DNA of 64,000 bases, taken from NCBI RefSeq assembly GCF_003268885.1, contig NZ_QLSX01000010.1, positions 110,291-174,290 on the forward strand. Direction: 5' to 3'. Made by a program: the position numbers and the translations under genes. Under the pieces are notes generated by a model. The model had not been told where the DNA came from. It did no database searches and was given only the letters and a program-made list of their open reading frames with translations. The stretch's first letter is position 1. Each line of letters starts with the position of its first letter. This DNA comes from Onishia taeanensis. GTDB lineage: Bacteria > Pseudomonadota > Gammaproteobacteria > Pseudomonadales > Halomonadaceae. Of the stretch, positions 18,493 through 26,781 are shown one piece after another.

Positions 18493-19701
18493 ATGCCGGT
18501 GTACGATTTCATCATTCTGGGCGGCGGTATTCTGGGCATGTCCACCGCCATGCAGTTGGCCAAGGCCTATCCTGATTGCCGTCTGTTACTGGTCGAGAAG
18601 GAAGCCGGCGCGGCCCAACACCAGACTGGCCACAACAGTGGCGTTATCCATGCCGGTGTCTATTACACGCCGGGCAGCCTGAAGGCGCGCTTCTGTCTCG
18701 AAGGCAATCGCGCTACCAAGGATTTTTGCGATGCCCAGGGCATCCGCTATGACGAATGCGGCAAGCTGCTGGTTGCCACCAATGCGCTGGAAATGGAGCG
18801 CATGCAGGCGCTGTGGGAGCGCACCGCCGCCAATGGCCTCGAGCGAGAGTGGCTGGATGGCGATGCGCTGCATGAGCGGGAACCCAACATTACCGGTATT
18901 GGCGGTATTTTTGTGCCGTCGAGCGGCATCGTCGACTACGGCGAAGTGACGCGGGCTATGGCCGCCGAGTTCGAGCGGTTGGGCGGCGAGATTCGTTATT
19001 CCACCGAAGTGATGGGCATTCAGGAGCGTTCCCGGGAGGTGGTCGTGCAAACCTCCCAGGGAGATATCGCCGGCAAGTTTCTGGTGACCTGCTCGGGGTT
19101 GATGGCTGACAGGGTGGTGCGCATGTTGGGCGAGACCCCAGGGTTTACCATCTGCCCCTTCCGTGGCGAATACTATCGTCTGCCCGAGAAGCATAACCAC
19201 ATCGTCAATCACCTGATCTACCCAATCCCCAACCCGGCCATGCCGTTTCTGGGGGTGCACCTGACCCGAATGATCGATGGCAGCGTCACGGTGGGGCCCA
19301 ACGCGGTGCTGGCGCTCAAGCGCGAGGGGTATCGCAAGAGCGATGTCTCGTTGACTGACATGGCACGGATGTTCACTCACCCCGGCATCCTCAAGGTGCT
19401 AAAGGCCAACCTGCGCCCGGGGCTGATCGAAATGAAGAACTCCCTCTATAAGCAGGGCTATCTGGAAGAGGTTCGCAAGTACTGCCCGAGCCTCACGGCG
19501 GATGATCTCGAGCCTCACCCGGCCGGTGTGCGGGCGCAGGCGGTATCCCGTGAGGGCAAGCTGATCGACGACTTCCTGTTCGTCGACACGCGGCGCACGG
19601 TCAACGTCTGCAACGCGCCTTCGCCGGCGGCCACCTCAGCGCTGCCGATCGGCGAATACATCGTCGATCGGGTCAAGGAACGCCTGGCTGACGTGTGCTG
19701 A
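18493..19701 (+). CDS. lhgO: L-2-hydroxyglutarate oxidase / dehydrogenase
   Basis: FAD-dependent oxidoreductase of the DAO family that oxidises L-2-hydroxyglutarate back to 2-oxoglutarate, recycling the co-substrate of GlaH and passing electrons to the membrane quinone pool. The 402-residue protein has the FAD dinucleotide motif GGGILGMSTA at about 10-19, and the family block HQTGHNSGVIHAGVYY at about 42-57. The C-terminus has the usual PSPAATSALPIGEYI segment. The ATG at 18493 follows GAGGAA. It is co-oriented with glaH, 59 bases apart, almost certainly one operon. Confidence 0.95.
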   Translation: MPVYDFIILGGGILGMSTAMQLAKAYPDCRLLLVEKEAGAAQHQTGHNSGVIHAGVYYTPGSLKARFCLEGNRATKDFCDAQGIRYDECGKLLVATNALEMERMQALWERTAANGLEREWLDGDALHEREPNITGIGGIFVPSSGIVDYGEVTRAMAAEFERLGGEIRYSTEVMGIQERSREVVVQTSQGDIAGKFLVTCSGLMADRVVRMLGETPGFTICPFRGEYYRLPEKHNHIVNHLIYPIPNPAMPFLGVHLTRMIDGSVTVGPNAVLALKREGYRKSDVSLTDMARMFTHPGILKVLKANLRPGLIEMKNSLYKQGYLEEVRKYCPSLTADDLEPHPAGVRAQAVSREGKLIDDFLFVDTRRTVNVCNAPSPAATSALPIGEYIVDRVKERLADVC

Positions 19702-19729
19702 GCCGAGGTGTGGAGCGGGGCGTTGGCGC

Positions 19730-21442
19730 TCAGTCCGCGCGCTGACGTAGCTCGCACCAGGCCGCATAGGTACTGAGGAAGACTCGGCCGCTAAGGCTTT
19801 CCAGCAGGTCGCTCTGCTTGAGCTTGTCCATCACCGGCCCTTTGACCTCAGCGAGGTGCAGGGTGACCTCGGAATCCTTGAGGCGCTCATTGATCGCATC
19901 GAGGCTCTCGAGGGCCGAGGCGTCGATCAGGTTGACCGCCGAGCAAATCAGGACGACATGCTCGACCTCAGGCCGGTTGGCGATCAGGGCGTAGACGGTG
20001 TCTTCCAGATAGCGGGCATTGGCGAAGTAGAGGCTCTCATCGATGCGCAGCAGGGCCACATGGCTGTCGCTCTCGACGTCATGACGGGTGATGTTGCGGA
20101 AATGTTCGGTTCCCGGCACGCGCCCGACCAAGGCACTGTGGGGGCGGCTGGTGCGATACAGGAAAAGGCCGATCGACAGCGCTACCCCGGCGATGATGCC
20201 CGCTTCGACGCCTTCGACCAGGGTCAACAGTATGGTGGCTGCCATGGCGGTGAAGTCGCTACGCGAATAGCGCCAGGTCTGGCGGATCATCTTCACGTCG
20301 ACGAGAGTCAGGATCGATACCGTGATGGTGGCGGCTAGGGTGGCCACCGGCAGGTGGTAGAGCAGCGGCGTCAACGCCACGGTCACCAGGGCAATGCCGA
20401 TGGCTGCGATGGTGCCGGCAGCAGGGGTCTGAGCGCCGGCATCGAAGTTGATCACGGTGCGAGAGAGCCCACCGGTGACCGGCATGCCCGCTGACACGGC
20501 GGCGGCGATATTGGCCGTCCCCAGCCCGATCAGCTCCTGATTGGGCGAAATACGCTGGCGGCGCTTGGCGGCCAGCATCTGGCCCATGGACACCGACTCG
20601 ACGAATCCGACTACGCTCAGCAGCAGGGCGGGTACCAGCAGTTCGTGCCACAGGGACAGGTCGAGGACCGGCAGCGTCAGAGGCGGTAAACCGCGGGGAA
20701 TGTCGCCGACCACGGCGACGCCCTGGTTGGCGAGATCGAAGCGCCAGGTCACTAGCGTGGTCAATATCACGGCAAACACCGGCCCAGCCTTGGCCAGCAG
20801 ATCGGCGGCGCCGGCGGGCAGGCCAATCGCGCGCAGGCCCTGGCGGCCGCGGCGGCGCATCAGCACCAGAAAGGCGAGGCTCCCGGCTCCGATGGCAAGC
20901 GTCGCGGCATGCGTATCGGTCACGCTCGTGATCAGGTTCGGTAACAGCTCGGCGACGGTAAAGCCCGGCGCGGATATGCCTAGGAGGTTGGCGACCTGGC
21001 TGGTTGCGATCAATAACCCCGATGCCGTAAGAAAGCCGGAAATCACCGGGTGGCTGAGGAAATTGGCGAAGAAGCCAAGCTTGAGGGCCCCCATCAGCGT
21101 CAGCATCAGACCCGAAAGCAGGGCCAGCACCATGGCCGCCTGCAGATATTCCGCGCTGCCGACTACCGCTACGGGCGCCAGGGCAGCGCCGGTCATCAGG
21201 GCAAGAATCGCGACCGGACCCACCGCCAGGGTGCGGCTGGTCCCGAACAGCGTATAGGCCAGTAGCGGCAGTATGCTGGCATAGAGCCCGACCACCGGCG
21301 GCAGCCCGGCGATGATGGCATAGGCCAGCGACTGGGGGATGACCATGATGCTGACGATGATGCCGGCCACCAGATCGGCCGCAAACAGGCGGCTCGTGTA
21401 ATGAGGAAGCCAGGTCAGGATGGGCAGGTAGCGCTTCAGCAT
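19730..21442 (-). CDS. SulP-family anion transporter with STAS domain
   Basis: Inner-membrane sulfate or bicarbonate type anion transporter of 570 residues. About 10-12 membrane segments cover residues 20-410, with the SulP signature region LVAGIIVSIMVIPQSLAYAI (about 25-44) and PVGLYASILPLLAYTLFG-type segments. The C-terminal cytoplasmic STAS domain (about 440-560) contains YFANARYLEDTV and LICSAVNLIDASALESL. The true substrate (sulfate, bicarbonate or another anion) cannot be told from sequence. It lies 6 bases after rarD on the same strand and may be co-transcribed with it. Confidence 0.9.
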   Translation of the reverse strand: MLKRYLPILTWLPHYTSRLFAADLVAGIIVSIMVIPQSLAYAIIAGLPPVVGLYASILPLLAYTLFGTSRTLAVGPVAILALMTGAALAPVAVVGSAEYLQAAMVLALLSGLMLTLMGALKLGFFANFLSHPVISGFLTASGLLIATSQVANLLGISAPGFTVAELLPNLITSVTDTHAATLAIGAGSLAFLVLMRRRGRQGLRAIGLPAGAADLLAKAGPVFAVILTTLVTWRFDLANQGVAVVGDIPRGLPPLTLPVLDLSLWHELLVPALLLSVVGFVESVSMGQMLAAKRRQRISPNQELIGLGTANIAAAVSAGMPVTGGLSRTVINFDAGAQTPAAGTIAAIGIALVTVALTPLLYHLPVATLAATITVSILTLVDVKMIRQTWRYSRSDFTAMAATILLTLVEGVEAGIIAGVALSIGLFLYRTSRPHSALVGRVPGTEHFRNITRHDVESDSHVALLRIDESLYFANARYLEDTVYALIANRPEVEHVVLICSAVNLIDASALESLDAINERLKDSEVTLHLAEVKGPVMDKLKQSDLLESLSGRVFLSTYAAWCELRQRAD

Positions 21443-21448
21443 GGGGCT

Positions 21449-22378
21449 CTACTTTTGGCTGGCAGCGGCGGGAGCAGTGCGGGCGCGAGACGACCAGGCC
21501 GACCATGAGTATAGCGCAAGGCCCACCCAGATCAGCAGAAAGCTCGCCAGTTGCAGCGGTGCCAGAGGTTCATGGAACACCAGCAGGGCGATGCCAAACT
21601 GGATGCTCGGGTTGATGTACATCAGAAAGCCGAGGGTAGCCAGGCGTAGCCGCCGGGCTGCACCGGCAAATGCCAGCAGAGGCAGGGCGGTAATCACCCC
21701 GCTGGTGATCAAGAGTGCCGTCTTGGTCGGGGTTTCCAGGAAGTGTCCGCTGCCCTGGACGCCTAGCCAGGCGACGGCGGCCAGGGCCACTGGGAATAGC
21801 AACAGCGTCTCGACGAATAGCCCCGACAGGCCATCCAGCGGCACCTGTTTGCGCAGCAGGCCATAGGTGCCAAAGGAAAAGGCCAGCGCCAGGGTGATCC
21901 AGGGCAGCTCGCCCAGGCCCACCAGCTGAATAACGATGGCAATGCCGGCGAGGATGACCGCCACACCCTGCAGGCGGTGCATTCGCTCGCGCAGCACCAG
22001 CATGCCCAGCGCCACATTGACCAGTGGTGTCAAAAAGTAGCCGAGACTTGCCTGCAGTACCTGACGGCTTTCCACGGCATAGATGTAGATGCCCCAGTTT
22101 ATGGCGATCAACACTGCGCAAGCCAGCACTCGACCGAGGCGTCGGGGCTCTTTTAGAGCGCCGATCACGGGAGACCAGCGCCCCAGCACGCTGACCAGTA
22201 TCACCAGAAACAGGCATGACCAGAGCACGCGATGGGGCAGAATCTCGAGGGCCGGCACGCCATCGAGGAGTGCAAAGAACAGCGGGAAACAGCCCCACAT
22301 CACATAGGCGCCCAGGCCCAGCGTGACCCCCTTGGCAGCCTCTGGGTCTCGGGGTAAGGAAGTCGTCGTTTGTCCCAT
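21449..22378 (-). CDS. rarD: EamA-family permease, RarD type
   Basis: A 309-residue inner-membrane protein with ten hydrophobic helices and the RarD signature near the start: GLGAYVMWGCFPLFFALL (about 22-39), followed by EILPHRVLWS. Later segments INWGIYIYAV and SLGYFLTPLVNV are also typical of RarD (chloramphenicol-sensitivity protein family). The transported solute is not established for the family. It sits directly upstream of the SulP gene and starts at 22378. Confidence 0.9.
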   Translation of the reverse strand: MGQTTTSLPRDPEAAKGVTLGLGAYVMWGCFPLFFALLDGVPALEILPHRVLWSCLFLVILVSVLGRWSPVIGALKEPRRLGRVLACAVLIAINWGIYIYAVESRQVLQASLGYFLTPLVNVALGMLVLRERMHRLQGVAVILAGIAIVIQLVGLGELPWITLALAFSFGTYGLLRKQVPLDGLSGLFVETLLLFPVALAAVAWLGVQGSGHFLETPTKTALLITSGVITALPLLAFAGAARRLRLATLGFLMYINPSIQFGIALLVFHEPLAPLQLASFLLIWVGLALYSWSAWSSRARTAPAAASQK

Positions 22379-22557
22379 TGCTGCGTCCCTGCCTCGCCTT
22401 GGAAAAGCCCTAAGCTAGCATAACGCCTTCATCAGCCCCAGCCGATGTTGGTGGAACCGGCCCATTCCGGCTCTGTAATCGGCAGGCGCACGACGACACG
22501 AGGCGGCCGAGACCGTTACGATAGGGAGACACTGGCTTGATCAACGGAGGGCATGGC

Positions 22558-23361
22558 ATGAGCGACTTGAGAACCACTCTGGTGCAGTGCGACCTGCGCT
22601 GGGAAGATCCCGATGCCAATTGTGAGATGCTCGAGGAACTGCTCGGCGAGCTGGGCTCGGCCGAGACGGATCTGATCGTGCTACCCGAGATGTTCGCGAC
22701 CGGCTTCACCATGAACTCCAGGGAAATGGCCGAACCCATGGCCCAGAGCAGAACCGTTGCCTGGCTCAGGCAGCAGGCAAGGTCGCGTGGCTGTGTGGTG
22801 ACAGGTAGCGTTGCCATCGAAGATGACGGCAGCTGTTACAATCGGCTGATATGGGCGCGGCCTGACGGCAGTATCACCCACTATGACAAGCGTCACCTGT
22901 TCCGGATGGCCGGGGAGCATGAGCGCTATGGTGCCGGTGATGAGCGAGTGATCGTCGAGCTCAAGGGCTTCCGTCTGCTGCTGTCAGTCTGTTACGACCT
23001 GCGCTTCCCGGTGTGGATGCGTCAGCATCCGGACCAAGGCGAGCATTTCGAGTACGACGTGCTGTTGTGCATCGCCAACTGGCCGGCCCCGCGCCGCCAG
23101 CCGTGGCGGACCCTGCTGGCAGCCCGAGCGATCGAGAATCTCGCGTTCGTGATCGGCGTCAATCGTGTTGGCGAAGATGCCAAGGGCCTTGCCTATGCCG
23201 GCGACTCCATGCTGCTGGACTTCAAGGGCGAGCCGATCGTCGATCGTCCCCGTGATCAGGCCTTCCTCCACACCGTGACTCTCGAGCGACAGCCGCTCGA
23301 GGATTTTCGCGACAAGTTTCCCGCCTGGCGGGATGCCGATGATTTTGAGGTTTCTTTTTAA
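22558..23361 (+). CDS. yafV: nitrilase-superfamily amidohydrolase, YafV / omega-amidase-like
   Basis: A cytoplasmic C-N hydrolase of 267 residues. The nitrilase catalytic triad is visible: Glu44 in VLPEMFATGF, Lys111 in YDKRHLF and Cys145 in SVCYDLRFPVW. The motif context matches YafV, an omega-amidase that hydrolyses 2-oxoglutaramate and related omega-amides. The ATG at 22558 has an excellent GGAGGGC site 8 bases upstream; a TTG at 22537 in the same frame is rejected. Its stop overlaps the rsuA start as TAATG, so the two are translationally coupled. Confidence 0.92.
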   Translation: MSDLRTTLVQCDLRWEDPDANCEMLEELLGELGSAETDLIVLPEMFATGFTMNSREMAEPMAQSRTVAWLRQQARSRGCVVTGSVAIEDDGSCYNRLIWARPDGSITHYDKRHLFRMAGEHERYGAGDERVIVELKGFRLLLSVCYDLRFPVWMRQHPDQGEHFEYDVLLCIANWPAPRRQPWRTLLAARAIENLAFVIGVNRVGEDAKGLAYAGDSMLLDFKGEPIVDRPRDQAFLHTVTLERQPLEDFRDKFPAWRDADDFEVSF

Positions 23362-24062
23362 TGCGTTTGGACAAGTTTCTCAGCGACACCACCGACCTGA
23401 CCCGCAGCCTGGCCAAGAAGGCCATGCATCGGGAAGAAGTCATGGTCGATGGTGTTGTCGTCAAGAACCCGGCTACCCAGGTCGGTTCGCACAACAAGGT
23501 AAGCTGGCTGGGCCAGACACTGGCGCTGGTTGGGGTGCGCTATGTGATGCTGCACAAACCCGCCGGCGTCGAGTGCAGTGCCCGTCGCGGCCTTTACCCA
23601 CTGGCACATGAGCTCATCGAGCTGCCCAAGGCAGAGCGCATGAATACGGTGGGGCGCCTGGACGTCGACACCACCGGCCTGGTGCTGATGACTGACGATG
23701 GGCAATGGTCGCATCGGATTACTTCGCCTAAGCGGCGCTGCGAGAAGGTCTATGAGGTGACCCTCGCCGAGTCGCTGGAAGGTGAGGAGGCCCAGCGCGC
23801 GATCGAGGCATTCCAGGAAGGCGTGCTGCTTGACGGTGAGGAGCAGCCGACCAAGCCGGCTGAGCTGGAGATGCTTGGCTCCCATCAGGCCAGGCTGGTG
23901 CTGATCGAAGGCAAGTATCACCAGGTCAAGCGCATGTTCGCCGCCATTGGTCATCATGTGACGGAACTGAACCGTTCTTCGATCGGCCCGATCGAGCTGG
24001 ATGCGGCGCTGGCTCCCGGTGAATGGCGCCATCTCAGCGAGGAAGAAATCGCCGCTTTTTAA
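23361..24062 (+). CDS. rsuA: 16S rRNA pseudouridine(516) synthase RsuA
   Basis: Modifies uridine 516 of 16S rRNA to pseudouridine. The 233-residue length fits RsuA. An N-terminal S4 RNA-binding domain (about 1-45, RLDKFLSDTTDLTRSLAKK) precedes the synthase domain with the catalytic aspartate D101 in GRLDVDTTGLVL. The later GKYHQVKRMFAAIGHHV motif is typical of the RsuA/RluB family. The start overlaps the yafV stop (TAATG). An inverted repeat lies a few bases after the stop. Confidence 0.94.
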   Translation: MRLDKFLSDTTDLTRSLAKKAMHREEVMVDGVVVKNPATQVGSHNKVSWLGQTLALVGVRYVMLHKPAGVECSARRGLYPLAHELIELPKAERMNTVGRLDVDTTGLVLMTDDGQWSHRITSPKRRCEKVYEVTLAESLEGEEAQRAIEAFQEGVLLDGEEQPTKPAELEMLGSHQARLVLIEGKYHQVKRMFAAIGHHVTELNRSSIGPIELDAALAPGEWRHLSEEEIAAF

Positions 24063-24072
24063 GGGAATCTAC

Positions 24073-24103
24073 ACCGAGTAAGTATACCGTTATCTTACTC
24101 GGT
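24073..24103. terminator. perfect 10-bp inverted repeat after rsuA
   Basis: ACCGAGTAAG (24073-24082) and CTTACTCGGT (24094-24103) form a perfect stem around an 11-base loop, 10 bases after the rsuA stop. A second near-match CGGTGTAAG pairs with the flanking CTACACCG. There is no T-tract, so it may be a Rho-linked 3' end, an mRNA-stabilising hairpin or a protein site. Confidence 0.5.
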
Positions 24104-24183
24104 ATGATGTCGGTGTAAGAAGCCTTGGGTGAGTAGTCGTGGTTGAGTGGTTCTGGAAAGGTCGTGATTGAGAGCCCGTGCTA

Positions 24184-24258
24184 GAGAGGTCTCTGGTGGA
24201 GAGTTCCTTGATAGAGAGTTCCTTAATAGAGAGGTCTTTAATAGAGAGGTCGATGCAA
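24184..24258. repeat. 15-bp degenerate tandem repeat, five copies
   Basis: Units of consensus GAGAGGTCCTTAATA begin at 24184, 24199, 24214, 24229 and 24244 (the last incomplete). They lie in the 298-base gap between rsuA and the outer-membrane protein gene. Read on the minus strand, the array encodes a five-residue repeat (DLSIK/ELSIK type) within a short open frame of 68 codons that lacks other support. Outside the array and the hairpin at 24073 I see nothing else in this gap. Confidence 0.7.
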
Positions 24259-24360
24259 GGAGGTTGAGCAGAGGATATTGGGAGCAAGACCTGCACAGAA
24301 AAACCAGGGAGAAGGGGCGCTGTCCGAGAGCGTGGATATCGTTTGGCCGGTCAACTTAGA

Positions 24361-24948
24361 TTAAAACCGGAAAATCAGCGAGGCGGTGGCCATGGTCAGG
24401 TGGTCGAGGTCATTGGAGTCGATGACCTCGTATTCCAGTTGGCCTACCAAGGAGCGGTATAACCGCATGTTGGCTCCCATCCCGTAGATAGGAGCAGTAC
24501 CGCCCATGGACCCTGACGACTCGGGGGAATCGATGCTGCCGCGCCATTCTGCAAGCCCCGATTTGGCAAAGACGCCGACACGCCCCATCTTCACACCGGC
24601 CAGCAGGCTGCCGTTCATGCTGATGGTATCGAGGAGGGTGGGAGAGCCATCGAGTGACACCGAGACATTGTTGCTCTCGAGGTAAGCAAGCTCTGCGCCA
24701 AATTCCAGGTGCGGAAGGCGAGAAAAGAAATAGCCGGCCATGACACGAAAGCCGGTGGTATCGCCGTTGGCGGTATTCACCTTGCTTCCGCCAATTGTCA
24801 GGCCATTGTCCAGAGCAATGCCTCCATCGTCGGTGTCCGCGTAGATCGAGCTGTTGTCAGATCTGGCAGCCAATGCCGTGGAGCTAATGCCCAGTAGACA
24901 GAGCAGCGTCAAATGGATCAGACAGCGGCTCAATGCGGGGGGCGTCAT
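24361..24948 (-). CDS. small outer-membrane beta-barrel protein
   Basis: A 195-residue exported protein. A signal peptide spans about residues 1-27 (hydrophobic LTLLCLLGIS, cleavage after STALA). The mature part alternates polar and hydrophobic residues as amphipathic strands with glycine- and aromatic-rich turns (GFRVMAGYFFSRLPHLEFGAELAYLE) and ends in a C-terminal phenylalanine (LIFRF), the usual signal for outer-membrane insertion. It resembles the 8-strand OmpA/OmpW-like barrels annotated as outer-membrane beta-barrel proteins. Function unknown. No operon partner is apparent. Confidence 0.78.
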   Translation of the reverse strand: MTPPALSRCLIHLTLLCLLGISSTALAARSDNSSIYADTDDGGIALDNGLTIGGSKVNTANGDTTGFRVMAGYFFSRLPHLEFGAELAYLESNNVSVSLDGSPTLLDTISMNGSLLAGVKMGRVGVFAKSGLAEWRGSIDSPESSGSMGGTAPIYGMGANMRLYRSLVGQLEYEVIDSNDLDHLTMATASLIFRF

Positions 24949-25027
24949 GTGATGTTCGCCTATGCTTGGACTCCGGTGGAGTCAGCCATTCATCGGCTTA
25001 AAGCTTAGTGCTCGGCACGAGGTTTAT

Positions 25028-25489
25028 CTACTTTTTGTCATTCAAGGGCTTGGCGCCGTTGCCAGTTTTCCCCCTGAATTTGCTGCGCAGGGTGAACAGC
25101 AGCGACTTGAAGGCCTGCGTCAACACGAAGACAACCCAGCCGGCCGTCGCCAGGATATTGACCATCAGCATCTTCTGACTGCCGCTTAGCGGCGTGGTCA
25201 GAAGTCCCTCGACCACCACCGCAAAGAACAGCGCCATCAGCAAGGGCAGGGCGAAAAGGTGCATCTGCATTTCAGTGCGCCGACGGCGGACCCGGAAACG
25301 GCGCAGGGTGATGCGCATCGGGCGGTGGCCCCAACTGACCACCAGAATGGTCGCGACCAGGGTTAAAGCCGCCACCGTTGGCATCGTCGAGCCATCCCAG
25401 ATCGAGAAACTGACCGACCAGGCCAGGGCCAGCCACATGGCGCCCTCCAGGGCGGCAATGATATCGGCTGACTGGCGAACCCTTGGCAT
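25028..25489 (-). CDS. small inner-membrane protein of unknown function
   Basis: A 153-residue protein with four predicted membrane helices: roughly residues 9-30 (MWLALAWSVSFSIW), 35-53 (VAALTLVATILVVSW), 78-100 (LFALPLLMALFFAVVV) and 107-128 (LMVNILATAGWVVFVL). Between helices two and three is a very basic loop (RITLRRFRVRRRR), which should face the cytoplasm, as should the basic C-terminus. The ATG at 25489 has a GGGAGAGA site; the longer frame to 25627 lacks one. I do not recognise a family. It is divergent from pyrC. Confidence 0.65.
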   Translation of the reverse strand: MPRVRQSADIIAALEGAMWLALAWSVSFSIWDGSTMPTVAALTLVATILVVSWGHRPMRITLRRFRVRRRRTEMQMHLFALPLLMALFFAVVVEGLLTTPLSGSQKMLMVNILATAGWVVFVLTQAFKSLLFTLRSKFRGKTGNGAKPLNDKK

Positions 25490-25683
25490 GATGTCTCTCC
25501 CTGAATAAAGGCCACCATAATACGTAACCCGACGGGACTTGTCGCAAGCCCTTATCGCAAGCCTTGCTTTCCTGGAGACCGGTCTATCTCGCCAACACCC
25601 TGATTCGACGGATCGCTCAGGGGCCACGCAGTGAGGTCGAGACGTTATACTATGCCCCCGCCATCTACCACACAGGATCCGCC

Positions 25684-26724
25684 GTGAATCAGCTGACCAT
25701 CACCACTCCCGACGATTGGCACCTTCACCTGCGCGATGGCGAGCCGCTTGAGGCGGTCTTGCCCTACAGCGCCCGCCAGTTTGCTCGGGCGATCATCATG
25801 CCCAACCTGACCCCACCGGTCACTACCACCGAGCAGGCCCTGGCCTACCGGGAGCGCATCCTTGCGGCGCTGCCCGAAGGGGCGAACTTCGAACCGCTGA
25901 TGGTGCTCTACCTCACCGACAACACCCCGGCCGAGGAAATCGAGCGGGCCGCGGCCAGCGGTGTGATCAAGGCAGTCAAGCTGTATCCCGCCGGGGCAAC
26001 CACCAACTCATCCTCTGGCGTCACCGACATTCGCCACTGTGATGCGGCCATTGGCGCCATGGCGCGCCTGGGCTTGCCGCTGCTGGTGCATGGCGAGGTA
26101 ACCTCGCCGGAGATCGACATCTTCGATCGCGAGGCGATCTTCATCGAGCGGGTCATGGCGCCGCTGCTCGAGCGTCACCCGACCCTCAAGGTGGTGTTTG
26201 AGCACATCACCACGGCGGATGCGGTGAACTTCGTGCGTCAGGCGTCGGATAACGTCGCCGCTACCATCACCGCCCATCACCTGCTGTTCAACCGCAACCA
26301 TATGCTGGTCGGCGGTATCCGTCCGCACTATTTCTGCCTGCCGGTGCTGAAGCGCGAGACCCATCGCGCAGCGCTGATCGAGGCGGCGACCTCGGGTTCG
26401 CCCAAGTTCTTCCTGGGCACGGATAGTGCCCCCCACGCCCGCGGGGCCAAGGAGTCGGCCTGCGGCTGTGCTGGCGCCTTCACCGCGCCCGCCGCTCTTG
26501 AGCTCTACGCGACGGCTTTTGAGCAGGCAGGGGCATTGGATAAGCTCGAGGGCTTTGCCAGCCACTTCGGCGCGGACTTCTATGGGCTGGCGCGCAATCA
26601 GGGCACGGTAACCCTGAATCGCGAGGACTGGCAGCTGCCTGGCGAGCTTGCCTATGTCGGTGATGACGTGATCGTACCGCTGATGGCGGGCGAATCGCTG
26701 TCCTGGAAACTGGCTGACGCCTGA
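25684..26724 (+). CDS. pyrC: dihydroorotase
   Basis: Zinc enzyme of pyrimidine synthesis that cyclises carbamoyl-aspartate to dihydroorotate. The 346-residue length matches class II PyrC. Metal ligands are visible: H13 and H15 in WHLHLRDG, the carbamylated lysine K99 in KAVKLYPAG, the HGE motif, EHITTADA, and GTDSAPH with the catalytic aspartate. The start is the GTG at 25684 behind AGGA, since the protein then begins [18 protein letters not shown] as in relatives; the open frame extends back to 25564 without homology. It stands alone, with hrpB 57 bases downstream. Confidence 0.96.
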   Translation: MNQLTITTPDDWHLHLRDGEPLEAVLPYSARQFARAIIMPNLTPPVTTTEQALAYRERILAALPEGANFEPLMVLYLTDNTPAEEIERAAASGVIKAVKLYPAGATTNSSSGVTDIRHCDAAIGAMARLGLPLLVHGEVTSPEIDIFDREAIFIERVMAPLLERHPTLKVVFEHITTADAVNFVRQASDNVAATITAHHLLFNRNHMLVGGIRPHYFCLPVLKRETHRAALIEAATSGSPKFFLGTDSAPHARGAKESACGCAGAFTAPAALELYATAFEQAGALDKLEGFASHFGADFYGLARNQGTVTLNREDWQLPGELAYVGDDVIVPLMAGESLSWKLADA

Positions 26725-26781
26725 AACACGCATGCCCCATGAACGACTGCCCTATGGCGACCGACGTATGATGGCTTTCTC

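Noticed and set aside
24090..24296. 68-codon minus-strand frame with DLSIK-type repeats
   Set aside because: The repeats come from a 15-bp tandem array; nothing else supports a gene, so only the repeat is listed.
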